Part shown: positions 12,010-22,714 of the stretch, in pieces
Layout: each line of letters begins with the position of its first letter
Position numbering within the stretch: the first letter of the stretch is position 1
Assembly: GCF_000237925.1 (NCBI RefSeq)
Contig: NW_017386067.1
Span: forward strand, 372,001 to 436,000
Source of the DNA: Schistosoma mansoni
Lineage: Eukaryota; Platyhelminthes; Trematoda; Strigeidida; Schistosomatidae
Reading direction: 5' to 3'
DNA length: 64,000 nucleotides
Notes under the pieces: generated by a model
The model's database searches: none
What the model saw: only the letters and a program-made list of their open reading frames with translations
Told to the model about the DNA's origin: nothing
Translations under genes and position numbers: made by a program

Positions 12010-12430
12010 GTGGTTGGAGGTAGTCGACAGAAAACTCTAAACCTAGGTTTAATTCTACTTGGCACTCGTCAGCAAAGTTCACCCGTAATCTTGGGAGGAC
12101 TGATATCTCCTAACGGATTCGATCCCGTGTCATCTAACTTAACAGTTAGAGACGTTACCACTGAGCTATCGAGGTCGTGACTAAACTTCTGTAGAATTGA
12201 GATGTACTTACAATTGATTGATCATTGGATGCTGATCAATATTATGTGTATCAGGTCTTTGTTAGTGCAGATCAAATCCTATCGATCAAGTTTCAATGTG
12301 GCCACTAGTCTAGGTGACTCGACATTACATACACTATATTGAGACATAATGGTAGTTGGTCGACTAGATTCGATCAGCACTAAGAAAGACTTGACATACA
12401 TGACAATGATCACTCAATGATCAATCAATT
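12010..12430. mobile_element. Family C tRNA/hammerhead element, inverted composite
   Basis: The minus-strand part (12010-12364) holds, in sense order, the tail of one unit, then a new unit with A box TAGCTCAGTGGTAACG and B box GGGATCGAATCC. A decayed ribozyme follows (CTGACGAG, then TTAAACCTAGGT). A plus-strand tail (12365-12430) follows, recognised by CAGCACTAAGAAAGACTTG, which matches 50797-50815. It has the same layout as the A and B composites. No TSD was found. Confidence 0.62.
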
Positions 12431-12726
12431 GTATAAACTAAACTATTTCAGAATAAATATTTGTTGATATATATGCATTGACAAAATAACTGACCTTTTT
12501 TACCCAATTCATCTTTCCAACTTAAGTCAATAGACTGTAATAATATATATATTTCATATTTAAAGTATGTTAATGACACGGTGTTATGTATATTCTGTAA
12601 ACATAAATGTGATTGAGTATTTGGGAAATTATATACATATATACATATAGCCGGTAATATCGTACATTACCAGACTTCTCATTGCAATAATTAAGTTCAA
12701 GGTAACACATAGATGACAAATTATAT
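12431..12726. other. AT-rich unique sequence
   Basis: No feature recognised apart from the left TSD of the next insertion at its right edge (12716-12726). Confidence 0.4.
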
Positions 12727-12851
12727 TTTAGTGTTTTTTTGGCGAGTTAGTTTTCTACGGGATGGGGTCGCTAACCCAATGCCCAACCTTCCCTCTCTTT
12801 TACCCGAGCTTGGGACCGGCAGTAACTCTAGAAGAGCTACAGACGGAGTTT
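12727..12851 (-). mobile_element. Solo RTE 5' leader with 11-bp TSD
   Basis: A 125-bp insertion matches the 5' leader that precedes the RTE endonuclease start at 40.02-40.2 kb, including TAGCTCT, GCCCAACC and CCCCATCCCGTAGAAAA on the minus strand. The perfect direct repeat ACAAATTATAT occurs at 12716-12726 and 12852-12862. It has no coding part and no (AAGT)n tail, so the leader seems able to insert by itself. Confidence 0.78.
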
Positions 12852-12862
12852 ACAAATTATAT

Positions 12863-13002
12863 ACATATATATATATACATATATATATTTCTTGTCACCT
12901 CGACTATAATAACATTTGAATAGACAAATAATATATATTGTTAACAAATGGTAAGCTATTGCAAATTAGGTGACACATCCACCACTGTCTTCTGATATTC
13001 AT
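12863..13002. repeat. TA-rich microsatellite and unique sequence
   Basis: An imperfect (TA)n/(ATAC)n tract at about 12862-12890 lies beside the preceding TSD. The rest shows nothing. Confidence 0.55.
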
Positions 13003-13402
13003 CAACATATGCTCAATAGTGATCAGCTCCAAGAGGTATTTCCTGGAGTTCTAGTGAGAAGCAGTAACCAGTGGAGTTCAACCAGAACTGTTGTGAGATA
13101 GTAACTCACTGAAGAAAATGGTGAATGTGTCGCTCAATTTCGTGAATCGGTTGAAGTTAGACATTAACAGCGTTCGATGCCGGCTCACTGGTCTAGAGGT
13201 TGAGCGCTCGCGCGCGAGACTAATAGGTCCTGGGTTTGAATCTCATGAGGCGAGATCATGGATGCTCACTGTCAAGGAGGAGTTCCACAATAGGACGAAA
13301 CGGCCGTGCAATGTTTTCAGGTTTTCCATGGTGGTCTGACTTCAATTAGCTAATGATTTCAACTATTGTAATTATTATAATATCCACGAAACCCCGTTTC
13401 TG
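13003..13402 (+). mobile_element. Family B hammerhead SINE, near full length
   Basis: The most complete plus-strand copy. It has the 5' region (ATTTCCTGGAGTTCTAGTGAG), a tRNA-like head with A box CACTGGTCTAGAGG and B box GGGTTTGAATCTC, a ribozyme region, and the 3' end GAAACCCCGTTTCTG. The ribozyme core is disrupted (TCAAGGAGGAG) although GAAAC and ACGGCCGT remain. It gives the family length of about 400-430 bp. Confidence 0.82.
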
Positions 13403-13764
13403 ATATAACAAATTAATTCAATTAATGATCTGTAATATTTTTATTTGAATATTTCTTTGATGAAAATGAATCAGTTATAACACTTTTTTTAAACAAAGTA
13501 AACCATATAATTACTGGGTAGTAATTAAACTGAATGTACATATCATTTATTATATGTATAAAAACCGGACTAATGAAATTTCATAGTTTAAAGACTAAAT
13601 CCAAAACTAATGGATAGAAATGTAGTTATGAGAGTAATTTGAGAGTGTACGGATCTAAATGTGTGTGTGTGAGAATGAGAGACAGCTGATTCTACTAAGC
13701 TCAATGTGTATGTATAACCTCAAATGAAACTGATCTACGGTAACTTTAAGTTATCGAGAACGTT

Positions 13765-14040
13765 GAGTTATGGTGTATGCTACTTATATCTGTCGATATA
13801 AGTAGAATGTGACAATAATAGAAAGTGTAAAACCTGGCAGGAGCAAACTATGAAGGTCGACTTGAATAAAACAGAAACGAAATTCGAAAACAATTGTGAA
13901 TCAAAAGAATCATATAGAACATGAAGGATAAATGATGAAAATTTGCAAATGAAGTATTTAGTGTATGGTTCTCATTTCGTATAGAAATGCAATTGGTCGT
14001 TCCCATCTGTGTTCTCATTCACAACAGAATCACCTAGTTG
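13765..14040 (+). repeat. Family F dispersed repeat
   Basis: Shares with 22126-22392 and 54700-54970 the start ATGGTGTATGCTACTTATA, a short hairpin (CTTATATCTGTCGATATAAG), an internal AATTTGCAAAT, and a TGTATGGTT block. Non-coding and unclassified. Confidence 0.62.
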
Positions 14041-14677
14041 TTATTTAATCGTTCACATTAAATCAACTTTATTTCAGTTCTAATATCATGTAAGGTTCAT
14101 TTAGGTTACTAGTTAAGTTACTGTTTCACTATCGATGCCACTAATCGGTTAAAGTAAAACATACACTGGAATCAATTAGATTCATGTTAGTCACTATTGA
14201 ATGTTTGAACCCAACTCAAAATATGATAATGTATTCCATGAACTAAGTATGGTCTAACAATACTTTGATAATAGGACTTTTGGTACTAATAGACACTACA
14301 AGAATTAAACAATCAAGACAAATTGAAGTGACTGTAAAAATGATAATGAGAAGTTGATCCCGGTGTTTATGTTATCTGGAACTTAGAAAAAATGAAGGCT
14401 TCAAAATCGAATCATCTAGCTTAGAGAAGACAACATTATCAAAAGTATCCATCTGAATTACAAACTTTCTTCAAATTTCTATTCAAGAAAGTGTTGACCA
14501 GGATGTTGATCATTAACTGAAACTCACATAAAATTAGTGTAGCGGAAGAGCAAATAAACGAAGAAAATTATCAGTTTGATTTTGAGTTAGTTTAATATGA
14601 TAAATTCATCATAATCGCTATTTTGAGGTGTCAAATATTAGAGTAACTTATGGAGTACTGTAACTGATCGAAAAGAT
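14041..14677. other. AT-rich unique sequence
   Basis: No repeat or supported exon recognised. Confidence 0.4.
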
Positions 14678-15087
14678 TCACTTAGTATTGTTTTTTGGGA
14701 TCTTCCCATTGATGTTTAGGACTGCAAATGGTCAGTCTCTTATTGGCATATGTGCATACTCTGCGTATTGCCTCGATATAGCCTAAATTCACAAGCATGG
14801 TAAGCAAAGATGGATAGTGGCTAGCAGTGGAAAACATCAATGGGAATATTCAAACAAACAATACTAAGTGAATTTAAACTCCATCCCATTGCACAAGCAA
14901 GTGGTTATCAGGACTCAGTAGCTAAGTGGATAACGCGATGGCGTTTGAAGCGAAAGGTACTGGGTTCGAGTCACAGAGTGAACATCAACAAGTCTGAGAT
15001 GCATGTACATCCAACTGACGAGTCTCAAATAGGACGAAACGCCTGTTCTGGATTCCACAGCTAGCCACTATCCATCTTTGCTGAGCC
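14678..15087. mobile_element. Smα-like inverted composite
   Basis: The minus-strand arm (14678-14830) ends inside the post-ribozyme region. The plus-strand part (14831-15087) covers the end of one unit, a unit boundary, a tRNA-like head (GTAGCTAAGTGGATAACG, B box GGGTTCGAG) and a ribozyme, ending at CATCTTTGCTGAG. The direct repeat AAAAGAT is at 14671-14677 and 15088-15094. The layout matches the copies at 34.9 and 41.3 kb, but its internal junction is different. Confidence 0.78.
15000..15055 (+). ncRNA. Hammerhead ribozyme, Smα type
   Basis: CTGACGA core, stem II GUCU/GGAC, GAAAC, stem III ACGCCTGT. Stem I pairs AUCCAA with CUGGAU with one mismatch next to the core. The cleavage position is U rather than C (GTT), which hammerheads tolerate. 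Confidence 0.7.
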
Positions 15088-15147
15088 AAAAGATATTATA
15101 AACCGATCACTGTGTCTTAATGACATTTCAAAACTTACTAAATATAT

Positions 15148-15346
15148 ACTTAATTACTTACGTCTGTTACCCTTTGTGGAGAAGCATAGGCCACCGACCA
15201 GAATTCTCCATCAAACTCTATCCTAAACAATCTTTTCCAGTCGTTTCCAGTTGCTATTCATTTCTCTGATATCTGCTTACAAGTCCCGACGTAGTGTGTT
15301 TTTCAATCTGCCTCTTTTCCGTTTCCGTTCAGGATACAATTTGTTG
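15148..15346 (-). pseudogene. RTE-like retrotransposon, extreme 3' end
   Basis: A TTAATTACTTACG tail followed by antisense of the last coding segment, 5'-truncated after about 200 bp. Confidence 0.75.
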
Positions 15347-15634
15347 ATTTCCACAATTTATGTCCTATACTATTCATAAATGTATATTTTATTTTTACTA
15401 ACGATCACGTCAGGTATAGGTGTCTTTCCAAGTAAGAGGGATATCACTTTTTATAAGTTGAATGGTTTAACCGTGAAACTTTCATTATTTTTCTGGATAG
15501 CTTTTACTTAAAGTGAATTATCCATAATTTATCAACAAATGACTGACAACTAGTTCTGTTAATTTCAAATTCATTTACATCATTGATTTCAATTCTATTA
15601 TCATTCATAAATTAACAAAATCTTCTTTCATTGA

Positions 15635-15785
15635 AATCATGAACAGATTGATGTTAAATAACCATTGAAAAGCTGGAATCACTGGATGGTCATTTCGTCT
15701 CAGTGTGAGACTCTTCAGAAGTCCGTATCCACAATCTCGCACACGGTATTCGAATCTATCACCTCTGAATCTAAAGGTCCTCTTT
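15635..15785 (-). mobile_element. Family B SINE fragment, decayed
   Basis: Minus-strand 3' region, ribozyme region and part of the B box, with many substitutions. The ribozyme keeps CTGAAGAG, but the GACGAAA part reads GACGAAAT and stem II is shortened. Confidence 0.6.
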
Positions 15786-15996
15786 TCTAGCCAACACTAA
15801 TCTTCCATACTTTATTGAATTGTGTGTTATATTTAGTAGGTCAACCTATTATTGATCATAAAACTAACAGGATTGTATATTTCGATATAAATCAATGTTG
15901 ATTTGATGTACTTTTTCTTTACTCTTCGAAAATTGGAAAATGTTAGTTTTCATGATAGTTATTTTGCCACCCACAATAATGTCTTTTGCATCTTAC

Positions 15997-16125
15997 CATT
16001 CAGAGTTGATTCAAATAGTTTTATGTTGAAACGACGATTTAAATCGACCATCAGTAGAAACCGTACTTGGTTCAACTCATCTATATCAGAAGCAAGGGTT
16101 AAGTTTGTCTCAAAAACCAAAATGC
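15997..16125 (-). CDS. Possible internal exon, unknown protein
   Basis: On the minus strand a 129-bp open segment (43 codons) is preceded by an acceptor-like TTCAATCACAG and followed by the donor GTAAGA. Both edges are in phase 1, so the exon would be symmetric. The peptide, including the motifs ETNLTLASDIDELNQV and FLLMVDLNRRFN, has ordinary amino-acid composition, unlike most random frames here. No family was recognised and no partner exon was found, so this stays a candidate. Confidence 0.3.
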
Positions 16126-16369
16126 CTGTGATTGAATGTATCACTTCATATTACATCTATCGAACTTCACGTATTTGTGTACACACCTATGCAAACTAAA
16201 GATGGTGCAACATATATCTCAGGGACTACAATAACAAATAAATTCCAACTGTCAAATCAGAGAATAAGATTGACAAACATTTTCCTCTATTGTTTAATAT
16301 TGGGTTGAAACCAATCAAAGCATTGATATCATTTAAGCTTTAGTAGCATTTAATAAGTGTCTAAGGGCG

Positions 16370-16455
16370 TATACTGAGATTTACTGAAATTTTAGCCATC
16401 CAAGGATTCAAATCCTTCATGTTAAGCCTACCATAGTAACACTAAGCTATTATCT
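16370..16455 (-). repeat. tRNA-like head, possible family C relic
   Basis: The minus strand carries an A-box-like TAGCTTAGTGTTAC and a B-box-like GGATTTGAATCC with family C spacing. No ribozyme follows that can be read with confidence. Confidence 0.35.
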
Positions 16456-17039
16456 GATCTGCTGTGATCCATATTATCTTCCTTACTGCTTTAATTTCCC
16501 CTTACCTTCCAGCTCGTCTAAATAACCTTATTATTTTTGTTTCATGTACATAAATACCTTAAAAAATAAAGGTGTGACCATATTATTTTTTTTAAACTAT
16601 ACTATGATAATATGTATCGACATAGTTTCAATATCATTCATCTTCCCCTTACCATATTACTTAAATACCCCCCTCCCTCTTTCAATATTTAAACACCAGA
16701 GAGTTATACCATTATCTCTTATTAAATTTAACTAAAATAATCTCTATACCTTATCAGAATAAAACTTTATGCATAAATGAAAATGGTTTACCAAAAAGAA
16801 AAAGAGGAAACATTTTTTTAAATGTTTTCTCTTTGGATATACCTTGTATCTACCCCACTATTCTATTTGCAATTAATTATACCAAAAAAATATTTTTTTA
16901 TTGACAAAAAGTGACCTATGTAATTATTCTCTTATTACATTCGTATACTTGAATATATATTATATATATGATTATTTAATTAGGTTAATTGTTTTGAAAT
17001 ATAACCTTGAAATAGTTCAAACATAATGATGATAATACT
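16456..17039. other. AT-rich unique sequence
   Basis: Runs of A and T, and short frames without support. Confidence 0.4.
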
Positions 17040-17074
17040 AAGAGTATTCAGTAGTAGTCATAGTAGTAGTAGTG

Positions 17075-17106
<32 letters not shown>

Positions 17107-17398
17107 CGTCGTAGCAGTAGTAGTCGTAGTAGTAGTAGTAGTCGTAGTAGTAGTGGTAGTAGTAGTAGTAGTCATAGTAGTATTAGTAGTAGTAGTAGTA
17201 GTCGTCGTCGTAGTAGTAGTGGTAGTAGTAGTAGTAGTCATAGTAGTAGTAGTGGTAGTAGTAGTAGTCGTAGTCGTCGTCGTAGTAATAGTAGTGGTAA
17301 AACTAGTAGCAGTAGTAGTAGTGGTAATACTAGTAGTAGTGGTAGCAGTAGTAGTAGTAATATTGATAATAATAATAGTAATAATAATAATTTATAAT
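17040..17398. repeat. (AGT)n microsatellite block
   Basis: About 350 bp of imperfect AGT/TAGT trinucleotide, with interspersed CGT and AAT variants and a final (AAT)n run. All long open frames across it (poly-Ser, poly-Val, poly-Thr, poly-Leu) come from the repeat and are not genes. Confidence 0.9.
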
Positions 17399-17692
17399 TC
17401 ACAAAATGATTTTTATTATTTTTTTCTTTTAAATTGACCAATAAAAAATTAGTAAATATTTATTTTCACCTTGATATATAAGGCACGATTTTTTTTGTTT
17501 CTATCCAAATTGTTATTGCCTCCAACTTTTTTTTTGTTTTTCTTTTTATTTCAATAATTAATGAAACTAATCGAATATAGAAAAAATAATAAGAAAAAAA
17601 TAAAAAAAAATAATTAAATGAGAATTAGGAAAAAACGAAAAAAGAGAAATAAAAAAAATTATAAAGGGAAAATTGAAATTAATGAATATTTT
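17399..17692. other. A/T homopolymer-rich sequence
   Basis: Very low complexity; no feature. Confidence 0.5.
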
Positions 17693-18105
17693 CAGAAGGG
17701 AGTTTTGTGGATATTATAGTCATTTCAATAGTTGAGATCATGAGTCAATGGAAGCTGGACGACCATGGAGAACCCAGAAGCATAGAACAGACACTTCGTC
17801 ATATTGTGGGACTGCTCAGTGATAGTGCGCATCCACGATCCCGCCTAGCGAGCAAGATTCGAACCCAGGACCTATCAGTCTCGCGCCAGAACACTTAACA
17901 GATAGACCACTGAGCCGGCCAACATCCAACGGTGTTAATGTCTAACTTCAACCGATTCATAAAATTGAGCTACACATCCACCAATGTCTTCAGTGAGTTA
18001 CTATCTCACAACAGACCCGGTTAAACTCCACTGATCAGTGCTTCTCACTAGAACTCCAGGAATTACCTCTTGAAGCCAGTCACTAGTGAGCACATGATCA
18101 TTATT
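17693..18105 (-). mobile_element. Family B hammerhead SINE, full length
   Basis: Complete minus-strand copy from the 3' terminus CAGAAGGGAGTTTTGTGG to the 5' region GTGAGCACATGATC. The tRNA-like boxes are intact (B box GGGTTCGAATC). The ribozyme reads CTGAGCA, losing G8, and should be inactive. The next copy starts immediately at 18106. Confidence 0.82.
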
Positions 18106-18519
18106 AGAAGGGGGTTTTGTGGATATTTTACTAATTTTATATGGCTGAAATCATGAGTCAGTTGAAGCTAGTTAGAAGAATTAACCAGTTGAGTTCATTC
18201 AGGTCTGTTTGGAGATATCAACTCACTGATGACATTGGTTAATGGTTGCTCAATTTCGTGGATTGTTTAAAGTAAGACATTAATACCGTTGGATTCTGGC
18301 CATCTCTGTGGTTTACAGGTTGAATGCTGACGCGCGAGGCTGATATGTTCTGTGTTTGAATCTCGCGAGTAGAGATCATGGATGCGCACTGCTGAGGAGT
18401 CTCACAATGGGACGAAACGGCCGTCCAGTGCTTACAGGTTTTCTTTAGTGGTCTAGCTTCAATTGGCTCATGATCTCAACTACATAAAATTACTAAAATC
18501 TCCACAAAACCCCCTTCTG
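18106..18519. mobile_element. Family B composite with terminal inverted repeats
   Basis: A 65-bp minus-strand terminus (18106-18170) faces a plus-strand copy (18171-18519). The composite therefore begins with AGAAGGGGGTTTTGTGG and ends with its complement, about 60 bp of inverted repeat. The plus copy has a degenerate A box and a B box TGTTTGAATCTCG. It looks like a DNA transposon, but its parts are the SINE. Confidence 0.8.
18381..18434 (+). ncRNA. Hammerhead ribozyme, family B type, intact
   Basis: Stem I pairs GCACUG with CAGUGC perfectly. The core is CTGAGGA, stem II GUCU/GGAC, then GAAAC, stem III palindrome ACGGCCGT and cleavage triplet GTC. All conserved hammerhead positions are filled, making it one of the best candidates for activity here. 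Confidence 0.85.
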
Positions 18520-18673
18520 GCAATCAACTTCAGTTAAATTTTAAAAAAAACATATGGGTAATCCATTGGAGGAAGAAGGATGATATGAAATTTTCATTTA
18601 TATTCTATTTCATTTTTCACTATTACATAACTAGATTAATAAAAATAATACATTTTTAAATACCCTAATAAGT

Positions 18674-19192
18674 AGAAAACTGAGGTTTTTAAATTTTTCG
18701 ATGTTTCGTCACTCAGTGTAAACCACTTCTTCAAAGAATATGTAAACACATTAAATTAACCTAAGTTTAAGTAATACAGAGGAATAAAGTCGAGATATTT
18801 AGTGAGATCAATCAAAGAAACATGTCTGACCAAGTCAATATCACTTCATTTCTGTCGAATAGATGTAGATGAGACATGTTTTTGTATTTATATTTCTGTA
18901 TGTATGTTAAAGCATGTAAAATATAGAAGGATAAAGTTGAATTTCTATGTACGATAATGATGTAAGATGTAAATTGAATGAGTAGATATGTCTCACATAA
19001 ATCACACTGACCGAAATGATAGGATATTGATTTGGTTAGACCTGCTTTTTGACTGGTTACATCAAAAATAAATGCTTCGTTCTTTCATATTATTTAAATT
19101 TGGGTCGATTTAATTTGTTTAATTATTCTCTGAAGAAGTGGTTTACATTGGGTGACGAAACGTCAGAACATTCATAATTTGATGTTTTCTAC
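18674..19192. mobile_element. Family G element with long inverted ends
   Basis: Arms of about 65 bp (18674-18740 and 19128-19192) are inverted copies, both including GTTTCGTCAC and GTAAACCACTTCTTC in antisense orientation. The interior is AT-rich and non-coding. The flanks CCTAATAAG and CCTATAAG could be an imperfect target duplication; a TA duplication is also possible. Each arm contains a hammerhead-like string, CTGAAGA then GACGAAACGTC on the right arm, but stem II does not fold convincingly. Confidence 0.6.
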
Positions 19193-19371
19193 CTATAAGC
19201 ATATTACAAAATATTATACTCAATTTATTCGAAATTATCAAGTCAAACCTTCGCAGTTGTACCTGCTAACTAGATTGTATTTATCACAACAGGAATAAGC
19301 ATAGTACAAGATCAACAGATTTAAGATTTTTACAAACAGATGTTGATTCAAGATATTTTAAAAGACTACGT

Positions 19372-20113
19372 ATTTTACTTACTCCTGTTGCCCTTCTTCG
19401 AGGAGTATAAGTCGCCCACTAGTATTCCCCAACAAACTTTGTTTTGGACAATTTTTTTCAGTTCTTTCGAGTTGTTAGTCATTTCTTTGATGTCTGATTA
19501 CAAGTCCCGACGCAGCATGTTCTTCGATCTATCTCTTTTCCTTTCGCATTGAAGATTTCAATTTATAGGTTGGCTTGTGATGCAGTTTGGTGATTTTCTT
19601 CAATGTAAGTCCTATCCACCATCATCGACTTTTCCTGATTTCCTCTTCAGCTCGAACTTAGTTTGATCTCTGACACAGTAGTTCGCTGTTATTGATGTTC
19701 GGACAACGGATATGGAGTGTTTTGGGTGGACAATTGTTTATAAATACCTGTATATTCTAAACTATAAATTTATTAGTTCTGTAGGTTTTGGCTCCGTACA
19801 ACAGAATCGCCTTGAAGTTCGTATTGAGAATTTTTACTTTGAGGTTTTGTGACAGTTGTTTCGAGTTGTATATGTTCTTTAATTGTAGAAATGTAATCTT
19901 AGCTTTGCCAATCCTTGAGTTCATATCTGCATTTAATCCTTCTCGTTCATCGATGGTGCTTCTCAAGTACGTGAGACACTCAACATGTTCCAGATTTTCT
20001 CCTTCCAGTGTGGTTGTGTTGGTGCCCATTAAGTTTCATCTTAGTACCTTGCTTTTTCCATTAGATATGTTAAGGTAAATCATTGCTACACTAGCTGTCT
20101 TCACCTGTTGCTG
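19372..20113 (-). pseudogene. RTE-like retrotransposon 3' part
   Basis: The minus strand encodes the end of the RT and the C-terminal region. A clean 90-codon stretch (20029-19757) includes LEHVECLTYLRSTIDEREG and IGKAKITFLQLKNIYNSKQL. Downstream parts are frame-shifted, ending in a TTTACTTAC tail at about 19372. Confidence 0.82.
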
Positions 20114-20143
20114 TATACTCCATATTGAATGAAGTATACACAT

Positions 20144-20171
20144 GGTGGAAAAGATTTGTAGCTCAGGTGGG
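20144..20171 (-). mobile_element. 28-bp family H 3' end with perfect 14-bp TSD
   Basis: The 28-bp insertion is the antisense of the family H 3' end (GAGCTAC followed by TTCCACC). It sits between two perfect copies of TGAAGTATACACAT (20130-20143 and 20172-20185). It is a textbook extreme 5' truncation of a target-primed insertion. Confidence 0.8.
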
Positions 20172-20185
20172 TGAAGTATACACAT

Positions 20186-22081
20186 AGTCCGTTTTACTAT
20201 TGAGATTAATAATGCAGAAGTAATTTTTACATCATGAAACGTGACAAACTCTTGAACATTTTAAAATTTCGAAGTGACAGCCTGTTGGCCAGTCTCCAGC
20301 AAGGATTCTTTAAAAATTCATACCCATAAACTCATATGTTGCTAAATTAATATCATCTGTCAGGTACTGTGAGATTTGTTATGAACATTAGATTCAGATA
20401 CAAACATATCCAACCATCGATACTACTAAGAAGAATGAGAGATGATTAGGAAGCTTAGGATAATAAACTGAATGCAAATATTTGCAAAACGTTGGTATGC
20501 ATTTCATTTATTCATTCTATTCAAAGAAAGAGACAGAGGCTTGGAACTGAACTAGGTATCTCATTTAAATTTTTCAAATACATCTTTACCTTGAGATGGC
20601 TTATGACCCAAGGCATGACGTATGCTTAGACTTTCTCAGCTTATCGAGATCATTAAATTAAAATCACTGATCATTATTACCATTCACAAGAAAGTTCAAT
20701 AACTTTGGTCAGTTAAGTTCTTTCTCTCAAATTAGTTAGCTTCACAGTTTACAGTATCCAATTCAGTAGTCTTGGAGTATATTGTTTTTTATTTAACTCC
20801 TAGGTCTCAACCGCCACGATCCTGTGTAAGTTCGCGAATTCTATCATTTAAGAAGTAGGAAAAAAAACAATAGAATGGAAATATTCGTCCATTATCATCC
20901 CTGACTTTCAACAGTCCTCCGACTTTCATAATTTCAAGATGAAAACCATTTCTAAAGATAATCTTATTAGTCTCGCAACGCTACCAATATAGTGGTAGGA
21001 TAAAGAAGTCAAAAAAAATGTATTGAAGTGTAGTTTTTGGTCGTCTTCAATTAAGAAGAAGCTTAATTGTCAGTAAAGTCAAAAAAGTTACCTAATGTCT
21101 TAAAACTACTAATAAGTAATATATTGAGTAATATTTGCTTTTTAAAGCATAGTAATATCATTTTATGAATTAAGTAAGTAATTCATCATGTAAGCGCAGG
21201 TTCATGTACCCAACTTTGAACCCTACCACTTATACTAGACTTACGAAACTGTCTTAACCAAAGTATAAATGGTAGGATTTAAATCTGCCGCTTACTATTT
21301 GTTATAACTTGTCGCCTTATGTGCTTTATTGATGTAAAAACGTAATGATACCTCCAAATAGAGAATGGTGAATTATCGACCGGACTATTGACGCATAAAC
21401 CCTTACGAGCAGTCTAGAGTCGTTATCGGTCCTACTTCCTACCTAGTCCTGCTTTTTAAGTCCAGAACACCACTAACAGCCTATGTCATATGAATTATGT
21501 ATTTCAAATATACTTGGTTTATATACGAACCAAACGGACTACATCGCATAACAAAATAGAAAGTAACATTTGTACAAAATCTAGTCTCGTATTGGTCCAT
21601 AAATGATCCTCAAAAATTACCATTCATAATTCTCGTCGGGATATAACACTACTAGGAAACTAACTGATTTACTTCCAAGTCATCGTTATAGGCTACTGAT
21701 ATGTAGTTGATTTATGCTAATATCATTACCACTTCATACCAAGTTACCATGCATACTCTGAGTCAAGATTACTGTTGTTATCTGAAACCTGATATCTACA
21801 CTTAACATTAGTCAGTCACTGACAACCTAACTTGAGCATGCAACGGTTCAAAATGTCACTTCAAATAATTATTTTACATAATTCAATAGCCTCATCTATG
21901 ATGACAGTTTCTTATCTAAACTACTAGTTTAAGTGTAATACAACAACGGTTAAAACACTCTATAAAATAATTAAGAATAATACATAACAATACATATGTA
22001 TAAATTTATTTACATGAATCCCATCAAAACACTCACTTAAAGACATAAATACTTAGTTGAAAGCACTTTGTATTTGTAATG
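20186..22081. other. Unique AT-rich sequence, 1.9 kb
   Basis: The longest repeat-poor block in the first half. No exon with supported splice sites, RNA or known repeat was recognised. Confidence 0.4.
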
Positions 22082-22530
22082 TAGTTGAGATCATGAGTTA
22101 ATTGAAGCTATACCACTGTGGCGTGGTCTACTTATATTCATATAAGTAGTATATGGTGTTGGTCAGACATAGAATGTATTTTGGCAGAAGACCGATGAGG
22201 AAAGAACTGAAACGAAGCGCAATCGGTAGGAAAATGCACGAACAATGGAATTATAGAAGAAACAGTGAAGATCGAGACTAATGATTGTTAATTTGCAAAT
22301 TGACTGTCCATTGTATGGTTTTCAGAATTTACTGAGATTGTCTGTAATTTTTGCTTAAATACATTCGATTGTCCCCAACCAGTGTTCTGTTCACTAGACC
22401 ACCATGGAAAATCTGGTAGCAATGTACGGCCGTTTCATCCTATTGTGGGACTGCTCAGTAGCAGTGCGCATCCATGATCCCGCCTCACCAGATTCAAACC
22501 CAGGATTTATCAGTCTCGTGCGCGAGCTCT
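22082..22530 (-). mobile_element. Family B SINE interrupted by family F
   Basis: A minus-strand B copy is split. 22082-22125 holds the 3' region, and 22393-22530 resumes at CTAGACCACCATGG with the ribozyme (CTGAGCAG, dead) and B box. The target motif ACCACTGTGG/ACCACCATGG appears on both sides of the insert, as a diverged target duplication would. Confidence 0.72.
22126..22392 (+). repeat. Family F dispersed repeat, nested in a B copy
   Basis: Its interruption of a B copy defines the ends of F: about 267 bp starting at GTCTACTTATATTCATATAAG, which forms a hairpin. Related copies lie at 13.8, 36.4 (minus) and 54.7 kb. Non-coding. Confidence 0.68.
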
Positions 22531-22714
22531 TAATTGTTCTTATTTATCGATGTTAGGTAGATAATAAAAATAAACTAAGAATGATTGCCAGAGTTACTAC
22601 TTGGCGGTTGTTCAATCTAAAAAATATCTTATTCCTACAAGAGATTACCACAGACTTGAATATCTTAATGTTATTGTCTTAGATTGTATGACAGAATAAT
22701 GAGACTTTGAATTT

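Noticed and set aside
13180-13260. tRNA-like A and B boxes with cloverleaf-like spacing (also in every family A, B and C copy)
   Set aside because: They are heads of SINEs: the same sequence recurs many times next to ribozyme sequence, and no full acceptor stem or clear anticodon arm is kept. No true tRNA gene is called.
17026-17441. Long poly-Ser, poly-Val, poly-Thr and poly-Leu open frames on both strands
   Set aside because: All arise from translating the (AGT)n microsatellite in different frames.
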